This document shows, piece after piece, positions 8,860-18,994 of a stretch of 64,000 nt of DNA. The notes beneath the pieces are model-generated. The model did no database searches. It had not been told where the DNA came from and was given only the letters and a program-made list of their open reading frames with translations. Made by a program: the position numbers and the translations under genes. Source of the stretch: Nannocystis exedens (GTDB lineage Bacteria; Myxococcota_A; Polyangia; Nannocystales; Nannocystaceae); NCBI RefSeq assembly GCF_002343915.1, contig NZ_NETK01000001.1, forward strand, positions 10,254,001-10,318,000, read 5' to 3'. Within the stretch, counting starts at the first letter, position 1, and each line of letters starts with the position of its first letter.

Positions 8860-9294
8860 ATGCATACACCGCTGCTCTGCTTGCTCGGGTTCGGGGCGTG
8901 GACCCTCCTCGTCGCCGTCCTCGGGATCGTGACACCCCGCGTGCTGGCCATCGCCATGGGGACCGCGCCCGAAGGCGGCTTCCCGGCCGACGTGCCCCAC
9001 GGCTCCGACCGCTACCGCCGGACCATGCGCGCCCACCTCAACTGCGTCGAGAACCTGCCGCTGTTCGCGGCGGTGGTGCTGACCGGCGCGGTCGTCCACG
9101 CCGGCTCGCCGCGCATGGACACGCTGGCGATCACCTACCTGGCGGCCCGCGTGGCCCAGACGGTGATCCACGTCGCGTCGGGCTCCGGCGCGGCGATAAA
9201 CCTCCGCTTCACGGCGTTCGCGGTGCAGGTCGTCTGCCTGGTGTGGATGGGCGTCCTCGTCGCGCGGGCGCTCGGCGCGGCGGCGGCGGTGTGA
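8860..9294 (+). CDS. MAPEG-family membrane protein
   Basis: A 144-residue protein with four hydrophobic helices. The family signature RAHLNCVENLPLFAA lies between helices 1 and 2 (about residues 47-61), with the conserved Asn, Glu and Pro. MAPEG proteins are small integral membrane proteins; the eukaryotic members conjugate glutathione or make eicosanoids, while most bacterial members are uncharacterised. It is divergent from the nucleotidase gene and faces the Cys-rich lipoprotein gene, with a perfect hairpin in between. Confidence 0.85.
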   Translation: MHTPLLCLLGFGAWTLLVAVLGIVTPRVLAIAMGTAPEGGFPADVPHGSDRYRRTMRAHLNCVENLPLFAAVVLTGAVVHAGSPRMDTLAITYLAARVAQTVIHVASGSGAAINLRFTAFAVQVVCLVWMGVLVARALGAAAAV

Positions 9295-9298
9295 ACGG

Positions 9299-9336
9299 AC
9301 CGCGGGGACATGTCCGCTCGGACATGTCCCCGCGGT
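9299..9336. terminator. perfect 17-bp palindromic hairpin, convergent terminator
   Basis: ACCGCGGGGACATGTCC at 9299-9315 is exactly complementary to 9320-9336, with loop GCTC. It fills the gap between two convergent stops (9294 and 9354). Each arm contains the GACATGTC core, making this the cleanest copy of the dispersed palindrome family. There is no T tract, so action by classical intrinsic termination is uncertain. Confidence 0.75.
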
Positions 9337-9353
9337 AAGGTCAAGCGAAGCGA

Positions 9354-10313
9354 TCAACCCATCGGGATGCCGCACAGGCCGAGGTTCTCGAGCCCGGGCG
9401 GGGCGGTGCCGGGGTCGTACCAGGCGATGCACTCCTGGCCGGCGCCGGGGCAGTCGGGCGCGGTGGTGTCGCAGTACGGCAGGCAGCAGCCGAGCGCCGC
9501 GGGGTCGCACTCGGTGGCGAAGCCGGGGTCCTGGCAGACGAGGCCCTTGTCGCAGGCGTTGGCGTACTCGCACGGGTCGAAGGCGACGCCGGTCTCGCCG
9601 GAGGCGTCGAGGATGCACACGAAGCCCTCGTCGTCGGGGTTCGGCAGGCACAGGTCGGTGCCGGCGCAGTCCTGCAGCAGCGGGTCGCACGAGGGCAGGC
9701 ACAGGTTGAGCACGCCCTCGTTGGCGATCACGCAGGTGGTCGCAGGGTCGGCGCAGTCGGGGGCCTCGGGCGAGCCGGTGCAGAGGGCGACGCAGGTGCC
9801 CTGGCCGGTGTCGCCGTCGACGTTCCAGCACATCGAGCCGAAGCTGCACGAGTCGACCCCGCTGACGCCGTTGCCCTCGACGGTGCACGGGTCGCCCGGC
9901 GCGCCGCTGTTCTCCTCCACCGGGACGCACTTGAGGTTGTTCCACGAGCTGCCGCCGTCGTCGGCGTAGGCGGCACATTTCTGGTCGTCAGGGCAGTCCT
10001 GGGACCAGTTGTCGCACTGCGGGGCGATCGGCCCGTCGCCGGTGGTCTCGCAGGCGATGAAGGTGCACGTGGTGTCGCCGGTGTCGCCGGAGGTCTCGGT
10101 CTCCGCCTCGCTGGTGGCGTGGGTCTCGCTGGTCGCCGGCGGCGGCTCGGTCATGGCGCCGGCGGTCGAGCTCTCGCTCTCGCTCTCGCTCTCGCTGTCC
10201 TCGCCGCCCGACGAGGTGGTGTTGACGCCCGCGGTCGGGTCCTTCGGGTCCTTGCCGTTCTCGCACGCCATCAAAACCAGGGCGGCGGTGAGGGTCGTCC
10301 ATACTCGCTTCAT
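9354..10313 (-). CDS. Cys-rich secreted lipoprotein
   Basis: A 319-residue lipoprotein of a type common in Nannocystis-like myxobacteria. The signal peptide MKRVWTTLTAALVLMAC ends at Cys17. A Ser/Glu/Thr linker follows (about 30-80) that includes alternating SESESESES, encoded by four CTCGCT units at 10173-10196. The rest has about 26 Cys residues in repeated CxxxDxxC-like spacings, suggesting disulfide-rich EGF-like or knottin-like modules. The start has a good ribosome site, GAGGAAGG, 7 bases upstream. No enzyme motif is visible; the function is unknown. It lies on the same strand as the DUF6263-like gene but 400 bases away, behind a strong terminator. Confidence 0.75.
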   Translation of the reverse strand: MKRVWTTLTAALVLMACENGKDPKDPTAGVNTTSSGGEDSESESESESSTAGAMTEPPPATSETHATSEAETETSGDTGDTTCTFIACETTGDGPIAPQCDNWSQDCPDDQKCAAYADDGGSSWNNLKCVPVEENSGAPGDPCTVEGNGVSGVDSCSFGSMCWNVDGDTGQGTCVALCTGSPEAPDCADPATTCVIANEGVLNLCLPSCDPLLQDCAGTDLCLPNPDDEGFVCILDASGETGVAFDPCEYANACDKGLVCQDPGFATECDPAALGCCLPYCDTTAPDCPGAGQECIAWYDPGTAPPGLENLGLCGIPMG

Positions 10314-10352
10314 TTCGCACCTTCCTCGCGTCGGTAGAGCCGGTTGAGCAGC

Positions 10353-10410
10353 GACATGTCCTTATGGACATGCACGTTGCGACATGTTCTTTGGATCTCC
10401 CGCCGGCAGC
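10353..10410. repeat. palindrome cluster (CATGTCC/GGACATG)
   Basis: CATGTCC (10355-10361) and GGACATG (10366-10372) enclose the loop TTAT; a second GCGACATGTTC half-unit follows at 10379. This cluster belongs to the family seen at other gene ends. Here it lies 40 bases upstream of the lipoprotein start and 3' of the DUF6263-like gene, on the same strand. Confidence 0.6.
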
Positions 10411-10667
10411 CGCCTGCTCGCCCCCGCGCGCCTGCGCAGGTGCAGGCGTCCGCAAAGCGAGGTAGGCATGTGATAAAGCTGCAAAACAGTTAATCCTTGC
10501 AACAAATCTTATGCAACCTCCGAAACCAACGCAAGGAATTTAAGTTTGATGGTGTCGATTGTTGGGTTTACCCGGTCAGCGGGCGGACGCCAGCGCCGGG
10601 ACCGGACTCGCGTCTTTTGCGCTCGGGTGAAATCGCGCTGGCGGTGCGACGGCGGGACCCAACGAAA
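10411..10667. promoter_or_regulatory. A+T-rich intergenic island, probable promoter region
   Basis: About 100 bases (10468-10570) are close to 40% G+C, in sharp contrast with the surroundings. The island contains TTGCAA-type and TTAA steps, and an inverted repeat CCTTGC/GCAAGG (10494 and 10530 area). The lipoprotein gene starts to the left, so this is its likely promoter zone. I cannot assign a specific -35/-10 pair. Confidence 0.35.
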
Positions 10668-10692
10668 AACGGCGCCCGCGGGGGGCGCCGTT
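10668..10692 (-). terminator. rho-independent terminator of the DUF6263-like gene
   Basis: AACGGCGCCC (10668-10677) pairs with GGGCGCCGTT (10683-10692). Read on the minus strand, the stem is followed by TTTTTCGTT, a canonical intrinsic terminator. It lies 22 bases after the stop at 10715. Confidence 0.85.
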
Positions 10693-10714
10693 CGTCGGGG
10701 AGCGCGAGCTGGGG

Positions 10715-11776
10715 TTACTTGCCGCTGATCTGCAGGTTCATGTCCATGTCCATGGTCATCGGCATCTTCATGCCGTTGGCGTCGGTGGTCATGGCGAGCG
10801 AGGACTTGAGGCTCATGTCGCCCTTGATCGGGGCGACGTGGGTGAGGTCGACCTCGGTGGTGCCGGTGCCGCTGGAGTCGAGGCGGTCGAGGCTGACCGT
10901 GGCGCCGGGGGGCATGCCGGGGGCGGTGATCGTCTGCGGGGCGGCCGTCTGGACGATGGTGCTGGCGAGCTTGACGACGCTGCCCTCGCGGCCCTTGAGC
11001 TCCCAGGTGGCGACCTGCTCGAGCTTCATGCCCTGCTGCTCGAGCTGCTGGGTGACGGTCCACTTGGCGCCGACGCCGAGCGCCTCCTCGGGGAAGGGCA
11101 CCGACATCTGGTTGATCTGCTGCCGCATGCTCTCGACGGTCTGCTTGAGCTGCGGGTTCACGTCGGCCGGCAGGTCGAAGTCGGCCGATTTGACGATCCC
11201 GCGCGGGGTCATGAGCGAGGTGCCCGACATCTTGTTCATGGTGCCGAGCACGGTCTTGAGCTGGTCGACCATGGCCGCCGGGACCTTGGGGTCGGGCAGG
11301 ACCTCGATCTTGGCGAGGCTGAATTCGCTGCGGATGTCGCCCTCGCCGGTGATCTCGGCGACCTTGAGGTTCATGGTCATCTGCAGCGGCGGGATGTCGG
11401 TCTTCGGCATGGCGTTGGGGCCGACCTGCATGGCCATGCCCATGCGCATGGTCATGACCATGGCCTGCTCCTGCCCGGCGGTGAGCTTGAGCCGCAGCGG
11501 CTCGCGCGGCTCGGCGCCGGCCTCGATCAGGGTGACGACCGAACCATTGCCGGCGGTGGCGGCAGCGTCGGGCGCGACGGCCGGGGTCGCCGGCTCGGCG
11601 GCGGGCGCGGCGGCGACGGGCGCGGGCGGCGGTGCGTCGGTCTTGGTCGGCGCGGCCTCGGTCTTGGCGGCCGGTTTGGCGTCGGTCTTGCTGCCTTCCG
11701 GCTGACAGCCGAAGAGGTGCAGCGCAGCGGCGGCGAGCGGGACACAGAGGGCGCGGAGACGGGGGCGGAGCGACAT
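10715..11776 (-). CDS. DUF6263-like lipoprotein
   Basis: A 353-residue lipoprotein; the signal peptide MSLRPRLRALCVPLAAAALH ends in LFGC (Cys24). ATG 11776 starts exactly at this signal; an ATG 18 bases upstream adds six residues. An Ala/Pro/Lys/Thr linker spans about 30-85. The mature domain begins with LRLKLTAGQEQAMVMTM and has Met-rich strands, then PFPEEALGVGAKWTV and ends in Met/Asp-rich MKMPMTMDMDMNLQ. The pattern (x-G-x-T/K-W after a Pro-rich segment) is that of DUF6263-type proteins, whose function is unknown. A second member is at 36485-37528. It follows malQ by 68 bases on the same strand. Confidence 0.7.
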   Translation of the reverse strand: MSLRPRLRALCVPLAAAALHLFGCQPEGSKTDAKPAAKTEAAPTKTDAPPPAPVAAAPAAEPATPAVAPDAAATAGNGSVVTLIEAGAEPREPLRLKLTAGQEQAMVMTMRMGMAMQVGPNAMPKTDIPPLQMTMNLKVAEITGEGDIRSEFSLAKIEVLPDPKVPAAMVDQLKTVLGTMNKMSGTSLMTPRGIVKSADFDLPADVNPQLKQTVESMRQQINQMSVPFPEEALGVGAKWTVTQQLEQQGMKLEQVATWELKGREGSVVKLASTIVQTAAPQTITAPGMPPGATVSLDRLDSSGTGTTEVDLTHVAPIKGDMSLKSSLAMTTDANGMKMPMTMDMDMNLQISGK

Positions 11777-11843
11777 GCGCGGCGAGGCTACCACAGCGCG
11801 TATGTCGACGGTGCGGCCCGCGAGGAAGGCGAGCGCGGTTCGA

Positions 11844-13481
11844 TCAAGGCGCGGCGGGCATGCGCCGACCGCTGGCCGTCACGGCGGCACGCACCCGGGA
11901 CAGCGCCGCGGTGACCTGGGGGTCGTTCCGCAGCTTCTCCAGCGGGCTCGGGAGCCGCCAGGTCCAGTTGTGGTCGCCCAGGGTGGCCGGCTTGTTGATC
12001 CGGTCGCGCACGCCGAGCAGGTCCTGCAAGAGGAGCAGGACGAGGTCGCTGCCGGCCCCGAGGATGAGGTGGAGCAGGGCGGCGTGGACGGCCGGGGTGA
12101 ACTCCTTGCCGATGTCGGGCATGTCCTTCAGGACAGGGAGCTTCACGACCTCGGCCCGCTCGGCCTCGGACAGCTCGTCCCACCACACGGCGACGGGGGC
12201 GGTGTCGTGGGTGCCGAAGGTGGCGACGGAGAGGGCAGGGTAGCCCGCGGGGTCGCGGAAGGCGTCGCCCTCCTTCTCCCAGATCAGGACCTTGTAGCCG
12301 GGGGCGCCGAGCTTCTGCAGCGAGGGCCCGACGTAGGCGGGGATCGAGCCGAGATCCTCGGCGATGAGCTTGGCCCCGCGCTCGCCGGCGCTGGCCATGA
12401 TGGCGCCGATGACCCTCTCGCCGTGGGCGAGCTGCTCCGGCTCGGTCGGCGGGTCGAAGGTTCCGGGCACGAGCTTGCCCTTGTCGTCGCGCCGCCGCTC
12501 GTAGGGCCGCATGTACGTGCGGTAGAAGCCGACCAGGTGATCGATGCGGAAGCGGTCGTAGAGGGTGGCGCTGTAGGCGGCCCGCCGCCGCAGCCAGGCG
12601 AAGTCGGGGTCGCCGGCGGCCATGACCCGCCAGTGGTAGGGCGGGAGCCCCCAGTCCTGGCCGTCCTCGTCGAACTGATCGGCCGGGACGCCGACCGACA
12701 TGTCCATGCGGAACTCGCCGCGGTGGACCCATACGTCGGCGCTGTCGCGATCGACCATGAACGGGAGGTCACCCATGAGCTCGACGCCCAGCCGCGCGAG
12801 CTCGCCGCGCGCGGCGGCCCACTGGGCGTGGGCGAGCCACTGCACGTACTCGTAGTAGAGGATGGCCTCGGCGTGGCGGGCCTGGGCGGCGCGCAGGGCC
12901 CCGCGGTCGCGCTCGCGCAGCGGGCCTTCCCACTGCCACCAGGCGGCGCCCTCGTGGGCGTCCTTGATCGCGCGGTACAGGGCGTAGTCGGGCAGCCAGT
13001 GGCGCTGGGCGTCGCAGAACTCGAGGAAGGCGCGAGCCCGCGGCGACTTGGCGGTGCCGGCCGCGAGCTCGTGGTCGACGAAGCGCTTCATGCCGGCGAC
13101 CAGCGCCTTGCCCTTGAGCTCGCGGACGGTGTCGTAGTCGATGGTGGCGCGCTTCTTGGCGGCGGCGAGCGCATGGACGCCGGCGGAGCCGAGGACGTCG
13201 CGGGTGCTCAGGTGCTGCAGGTCGGCCACCGGCGCCAGCGAGATGAACATCGGATCGATGCCGAACGCCGACAGCGCGGCGTACGGCGAGGTGTTGCCGA
13301 TGGAGATCTCGTTGAGCGGAAGGACCTGGATCAGGGAGATCCCGGCCTTGGCGAGGAAGGCCGCGAAGGCGGGCAGATCGCCGATCTCGCCGATCCCCCA
13401 CGACTGCTCCGAGCGCAGCGAGAACAGCGGGACGGTGACGCCGGCGACGCGCCCGGCGGACGAGGAGGTGGTTTGGTGCAT
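11844..13481 (-). CDS. malQ: 4-alpha-glucanotransferase (amylomaltase)
   Basis: A 545-residue GH77 enzyme, close to the usual bacterial length of about 500. It transfers alpha-1,4-glucan segments between maltodextrins. Key motifs are in place: GDLPFMVDRDSADVW (about 237), the nucleophile Asp in FRIDHLVGFYRTY (about 312), the acid/base Glu in LIAEDLGSIP (about 375) and the third acid in GTHDTAPVAVWW (about 424). The N-terminus VPLFSLRSEQSWGIGEIGD is typical. It is divergent from glgX with 189 bases between the starts, which suggests a shared control region for glycogen/maltodextrin turnover. A TGTCC-TTCA-GGACA palindrome is embedded in the coding sequence at 12120-12137. Confidence 0.95.
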   Translation of the reverse strand: MHQTTSSSAGRVAGVTVPLFSLRSEQSWGIGEIGDLPAFAAFLAKAGISLIQVLPLNEISIGNTSPYAALSAFGIDPMFISLAPVADLQHLSTRDVLGSAGVHALAAAKKRATIDYDTVRELKGKALVAGMKRFVDHELAAGTAKSPRARAFLEFCDAQRHWLPDYALYRAIKDAHEGAAWWQWEGPLRERDRGALRAAQARHAEAILYYEYVQWLAHAQWAAARGELARLGVELMGDLPFMVDRDSADVWVHRGEFRMDMSVGVPADQFDEDGQDWGLPPYHWRVMAAGDPDFAWLRRRAAYSATLYDRFRIDHLVGFYRTYMRPYERRRDDKGKLVPGTFDPPTEPEQLAHGERVIGAIMASAGERGAKLIAEDLGSIPAYVGPSLQKLGAPGYKVLIWEKEGDAFRDPAGYPALSVATFGTHDTAPVAVWWDELSEAERAEVVKLPVLKDMPDIGKEFTPAVHAALLHLILGAGSDLVLLLLQDLLGVRDRINKPATLGDHNWTWRLPSPLEKLRNDPQVTAALSRVRAAVTASGRRMPAAP

Positions 13482-13670
13482 GGCTGCGGCGCGCCCGGGC
13501 GAGGCCGAGCGTCACCTTCCAAGTAGCAGGCCGCGCGTGCGCTGCGAAGTCCCAACAGCGGAACCCGCGCGCGGATCGGCCGCGCTGAACGCCGAGGGCG
13601 CCGATCTCGCCGGCCCGAGCGAGCGCGTCCGTTGCCCGCGCGCTGGGGCGGGTGTTGTAGCGTTCACGGG
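13482..13670. promoter_or_regulatory. divergent promoter region malQ/glgX
   Basis: These 189 bases separate the starts of malQ (left) and glgX (right) and must hold both promoters or their activator sites. No palindrome of the 3'-end family and no clear consensus promoter is seen. The assignment rests on gene orientation only. Confidence 0.45.
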
Positions 13671-15818
<2,148 letters not shown>

Positions 15819-16129
15819 GGGCGGCGCGGACGGGTCGCGGGCGTGACGGGACGGTGACGAGCGCGACGTGAACGGCGATCCGGCCGGTGCCGACCTCGAC
15901 CGCACGGGCCGTCGGCACGCGCGTCGGACGTCGCGGCGGTCCGAGGTGCAAGCTGCGCCGCGCGCGTGGGACGGCGTCGTCGGGCTGAACGAGGATGCGA
16001 GTCGACGCACGCACGGGGGCGCGGAGACCCACGGATCCGCGCCCCGGCAAGGTCACGCGCGGCCTTCCGGTCCCGCGGCCGCGGGCGGTTTGCACGGCGC
16101 GCGTTCCTCGGTAAAAGCCGCCGGCCAGG
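15819..16129. other. intergenic region glgX-glgB
   Basis: A 311-base gap between two genes on the same strand. I find no terminator hairpin of note, no palindrome cluster and no plausible small gene. It may hold a promoter for glgB. Confidence 0.4.
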
Positions 16130-18727
16130 ATGCCTCGCCCTCGCAAACCCGAACGCTCCGCGCCGCGCAAACCCACCCCGAGCCGCCGCGACGAGACCCG
16201 CGCGCCCGAGCGCGGCAGCGCGAAACAGGCCGCAGCAGCCCCGCGTGAAGCGGACGAGACCGGCGCGCCGCCGGCCGCGCAGGCGAGGCCGCCGGAGACC
16301 GACGCGAGCGAGTCGCCGACGCCGGGCACGAGCGCGGACGACGGCGGCGCGACGGTCGACGCCGGCGCGCCCGCGGAGGCGAGGCCGCCGGCGACCGACG
16401 CGAGCGAGTCGCCGACGCCGAACGAGCGCAAGGACGACACGGGCTCGACGGTCGAGGCGGGCGCTCCCGTGGAGCCGGTCGCGCCCGCGCGCGAGGGGAC
16501 CGAGGCGCGTGAGGCCGCGTCGGCGAGCCCGCCGACCCAGGCCGGCGGGCTGGGGGAGTCGAGCGTGCAGGAGGTCGAGGCGGCCGAGGCCGTCGCCGAC
16601 GCGGTGTCCGTGGAGGCGGCCATCCTCGAGCGCGAGGCGCTGGCGAGCGCGACGATCCCGGGGCCCGCGGCAGAACTCGAGGACATGCTCGATCGATCCG
16701 GTACGGAAGGTCAGGCGCTTCAGGACATGTCCCAAGAGACCGCCCTGCCGGTCGAGCCGGCGAGCCCGCTGGGCGACTTCGACTACCACTTGTTCGGCGA
16801 GGGCACGCACCTGCGGCTGTGGGAGCGCATGGGGGCGCAGCTGGTCGCGGGCGGCGAGGGGGCCCACTTCTCGGTGTGGGCCCCGAACGCCCGGGCGGTC
16901 AGCGTGATCGGCGAGTGGAACGCGTGGGACCCCGCGCGCGACCCGCTGCACGCGACGCGCGGCGGGGTGTGGACCGGCTTGGTGCCGACGGCCCGGCGCG
17001 GCATGCTCTACAAGTTCCGCGTCGTCGGCGCGAGCGGCGAGGCGTACGACAAGGCCGACCCGTACGCGCTGATGAGCGAGGCGCCGCCGGCGACGGCCTC
17101 GGTGGTCTGGGACCACGCGTACGACTGGGGCGACGCGAGCTGGCTGGCGCGCCGGGCCGAGCGGCAGGGGCCGGCGGCGCCGATGGCGATCTACGAGGTC
17201 CACCTCGGCTCGTGGCTGCGCGGGCCGGGCGGCGAGCACCTGTCCTATCGGGCAATCGCGCCGAAGCTGATCGCCCACGTGCGCGCGCTCGGGTTCACCC
17301 ACGTCGAGCTGATGCCGCTGACGGAGCACCCGTTCTACGGCTCGTGGGGCTACCAGGCGACCGGCTACTTCGCGCCGACGCGCCGCTACGGCGAGCCGCA
17401 GGAGCTGATGGCGCTGATCGACGCGCTGCACCAGGCGAACATCGGCGTGATCCTCGACTGGGTCCCGGCCCACTTCCCGAACGACGGGCACGGGCTGGTC
17501 CACTTCGACGGCACGCACCTGTACGAGCACGCCGATCCGCGCCGCGGGGTCCACCCCGACTGGAACACGATGATCTTCAACCTCGCGCGCCACGAGGTCC
17601 GCAGCTTCCTGCTCAGCTCGGCGCTGATGTGGCTGCAGGCGTTCCACGTCGACGGGCTGCGGGTCGACGCGGTGGCGTCGATGCTGTACCTCGACTACTC
17701 GCGCAAGGAGGGCCAGTGGCTGCCGAACCACCTCGGCGGGCGCGAGAACCTCGAGGCGATCGAGTTCCTGCGCGCGCTCAACCAGGCGATCCACCGCGAG
17801 GTGCCGGGGGCGATCGTGATCGCCGAGGAGTCGACGGCCTGGCCGGGGGTGTCGCACAAGGTCGAGGACGGCGGGCTCGGGTTCGACTTCAAGTGGGACA
17901 TGGGCTGGATGCACGACACGCTGCGCTACTTCGGGCGCGACCCGGTGACGCGCTCGCATCACCACCGCGACGTCACGTTCCGCATGATGTACGCCTACTC
18001 GGAGCGGTTCATGCTGCCGCTGTCGCACGACGAGGTCGTCCACGGCAAGGGCTCGCTGGTCCGCAAGATGTCCCCGGGGACAGGCGGAGCGTCGGCCCGG
18101 CTGGCCAACCTGCGCCTGCTCTACGCCTACATGTTCGGGCTGCCGGGCAAGAAGCTGCTGTTCATGGGCGACGAGTTCGCCCAGGTGCGCGAGTGGAACC
18201 ACGACGGGCAGCTCGACTGGGGCCTCCTGGCCGAGGCCGAACACGCGGGGCTGATGAAGTGGGTCGGCCGCCTCGGCCACCTGCTGCGCGCCGAGCCGGC
18301 CCTGTACGAGCTCGACCACGACCCGATCGGGTTCCGCTGGGCGGTGGTCGACGACTACAAGCGCAGCACGCTGGCGTTCCTCCGCCGCCCGCGCCACGGC
18401 GCGGTGATCCTGGTGATCCTCAATTTCACGCCGATGACGTGGACGAACTACACGGTGCCGTTCGAGGCGCCGGGAGAGTGGATCCGCATGCTGTCTTCGG
18501 ACGAGGCGCAATTCGGCGGGGCAGGCCATGACGGGCCGGAGCGGCTGATCGCCGACCACTCGGCCGGCGGGGCGCTGCCCTGCGCGGCGACGCTGGACCT
18601 GCCGCCGCTGACGGCCCTGGTGTACCGCGGGCCGGAGGTGAAGGCGTACGACGCGGCCGCGCTCGAGCTGCGCGAGGCGCTGGCCGCCGAGGCCGAGGCG
18701 GCCCGCAAGGACGCGCCGGCGAGCTGA
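16130..18727 (+). CDS. glgB: 1,4-alpha-glucan branching enzyme with long N-terminal extension
   Basis: An 865-residue protein; typical GlgB has 630-740. Residues 1 to about 215 are a low-complexity Ala/Glu/Pro/Thr/Asp extension absent from the family. It includes a direct repeat ARPPxTDASESPTP encoded by 16281-16324 and 16377-16420 (44 bases, one mismatch). The branching enzyme proper follows: CBM48 (HFSVWAPNARAVSVIGEWN), then the GH13 barrel with nucleophile Asp in VDGLRVDAVASMLYLDY (about 511), acid/base Glu in VIAEESTAWPGV (about 564) and LSHDEVVHGKGSL (about 632), and a C-terminal beta domain. It makes alpha-1,6 branches in glycogen. The loop KMSPGTGG (18067-18086) overlaps a palindrome copy and is a few residues longer than usual. 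Confidence 0.95.
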   Translation: MPRPRKPERSAPRKPTPSRRDETRAPERGSAKQAAAAPREADETGAPPAAQARPPETDASESPTPGTSADDGGATVDAGAPAEARPPATDASESPTPNERKDDTGSTVEAGAPVEPVAPAREGTEAREAASASPPTQAGGLGESSVQEVEAAEAVADAVSVEAAILEREALASATIPGPAAELEDMLDRSGTEGQALQDMSQETALPVEPASPLGDFDYHLFGEGTHLRLWERMGAQLVAGGEGAHFSVWAPNARAVSVIGEWNAWDPARDPLHATRGGVWTGLVPTARRGMLYKFRVVGASGEAYDKADPYALMSEAPPATASVVWDHAYDWGDASWLARRAERQGPAAPMAIYEVHLGSWLRGPGGEHLSYRAIAPKLIAHVRALGFTHVELMPLTEHPFYGSWGYQATGYFAPTRRYGEPQELMALIDALHQANIGVILDWVPAHFPNDGHGLVHFDGTHLYEHADPRRGVHPDWNTMIFNLARHEVRSFLLSSALMWLQAFHVDGLRVDAVASMLYLDYSRKEGQWLPNHLGGRENLEAIEFLRALNQAIHREVPGAIVIAEESTAWPGVSHKVEDGGLGFDFKWDMGWMHDTLRYFGRDPVTRSHHHRDVTFRMMYAYSERFMLPLSHDEVVHGKGSLVRKMSPGTGGASARLANLRLLYAYMFGLPGKKLLFMGDEFAQVREWNHDGQLDWGLLAEAEHAGLMKWVGRLGHLLRAEPALYELDHDPIGFRWAVVDDYKRSTLAFLRRPRHGAVILVILNFTPMTWTNYTVPFEAPGEWIRMLSSDEAQFGGAGHDGPERLIADHSAGGALPCAATLDLPPLTALVYRGPEVKAYDAAALELREALAAEAEAARKDAPAS
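16281..16420 (+). repeat. 44-bp direct repeat inside the glgB extension
   Basis: Bases 16281-16324 recur at 16377-16420 with one mismatch, 96 bases apart. They encode the two ARPP(E/A)TDASESPTP segments. A recent internal duplication of a disordered linker is the simplest explanation. Confidence 0.8.
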
Positions 18728-18770
18728 CGGGGTGCTCGTGCGCCGAGGGTGCTCGGCGAAAGAGAATGAT

Positions 18771-18826
18771 GAGACATGTCCTTGGAAGCATGTCTCCAGA
18801 TCTCTGTGATCTGTCCTCGAGGACAG
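18771..18826. repeat. two palindromes 3' of glgB
   Basis: GAGACATG (18771-18778) pairs with CATGTCTC (18789-18796). A second, perfect palindrome, CTGTCCTCGAGGACAG, spans 18811-18826. Both belong to the dispersed family and start 44 bases after the glgB stop. A transcription-end role is inferred. Confidence 0.65.
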
Positions 18827-18864
18827 GATAGGCGGTCCTCTTTGCGGCAGGGCAGGACGCCTGC

Positions 18865-18876
18865 GGGGGGGGGGGG
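18865..18876. repeat. run of twelve G residues
   Basis: An uninterrupted 12-G tract lies 118 bases upstream of the esterase start. It is prone to length change in replication, and also to sequencing error. Confidence 0.7.
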
Positions 18877-18994
18877 CGACCCGGTCGGCAGCGCAGGGCG
18901 TCGTCGCGCGTGCACGCGACGGGGAATCATCGTTCCGAAGCGCCCCCGGGGAGGCCGTCGCACGCCGGACGCCGTTGGCGTATGTTTCGCGGGC

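Noticed and set aside
10173-10196. CTCGCT hexamer run as a regulatory microsatellite
   Set aside because: It is in frame inside the lipoprotein linker (SESESE) and keeps the frame at any copy number, so it is just a low-complexity linker.
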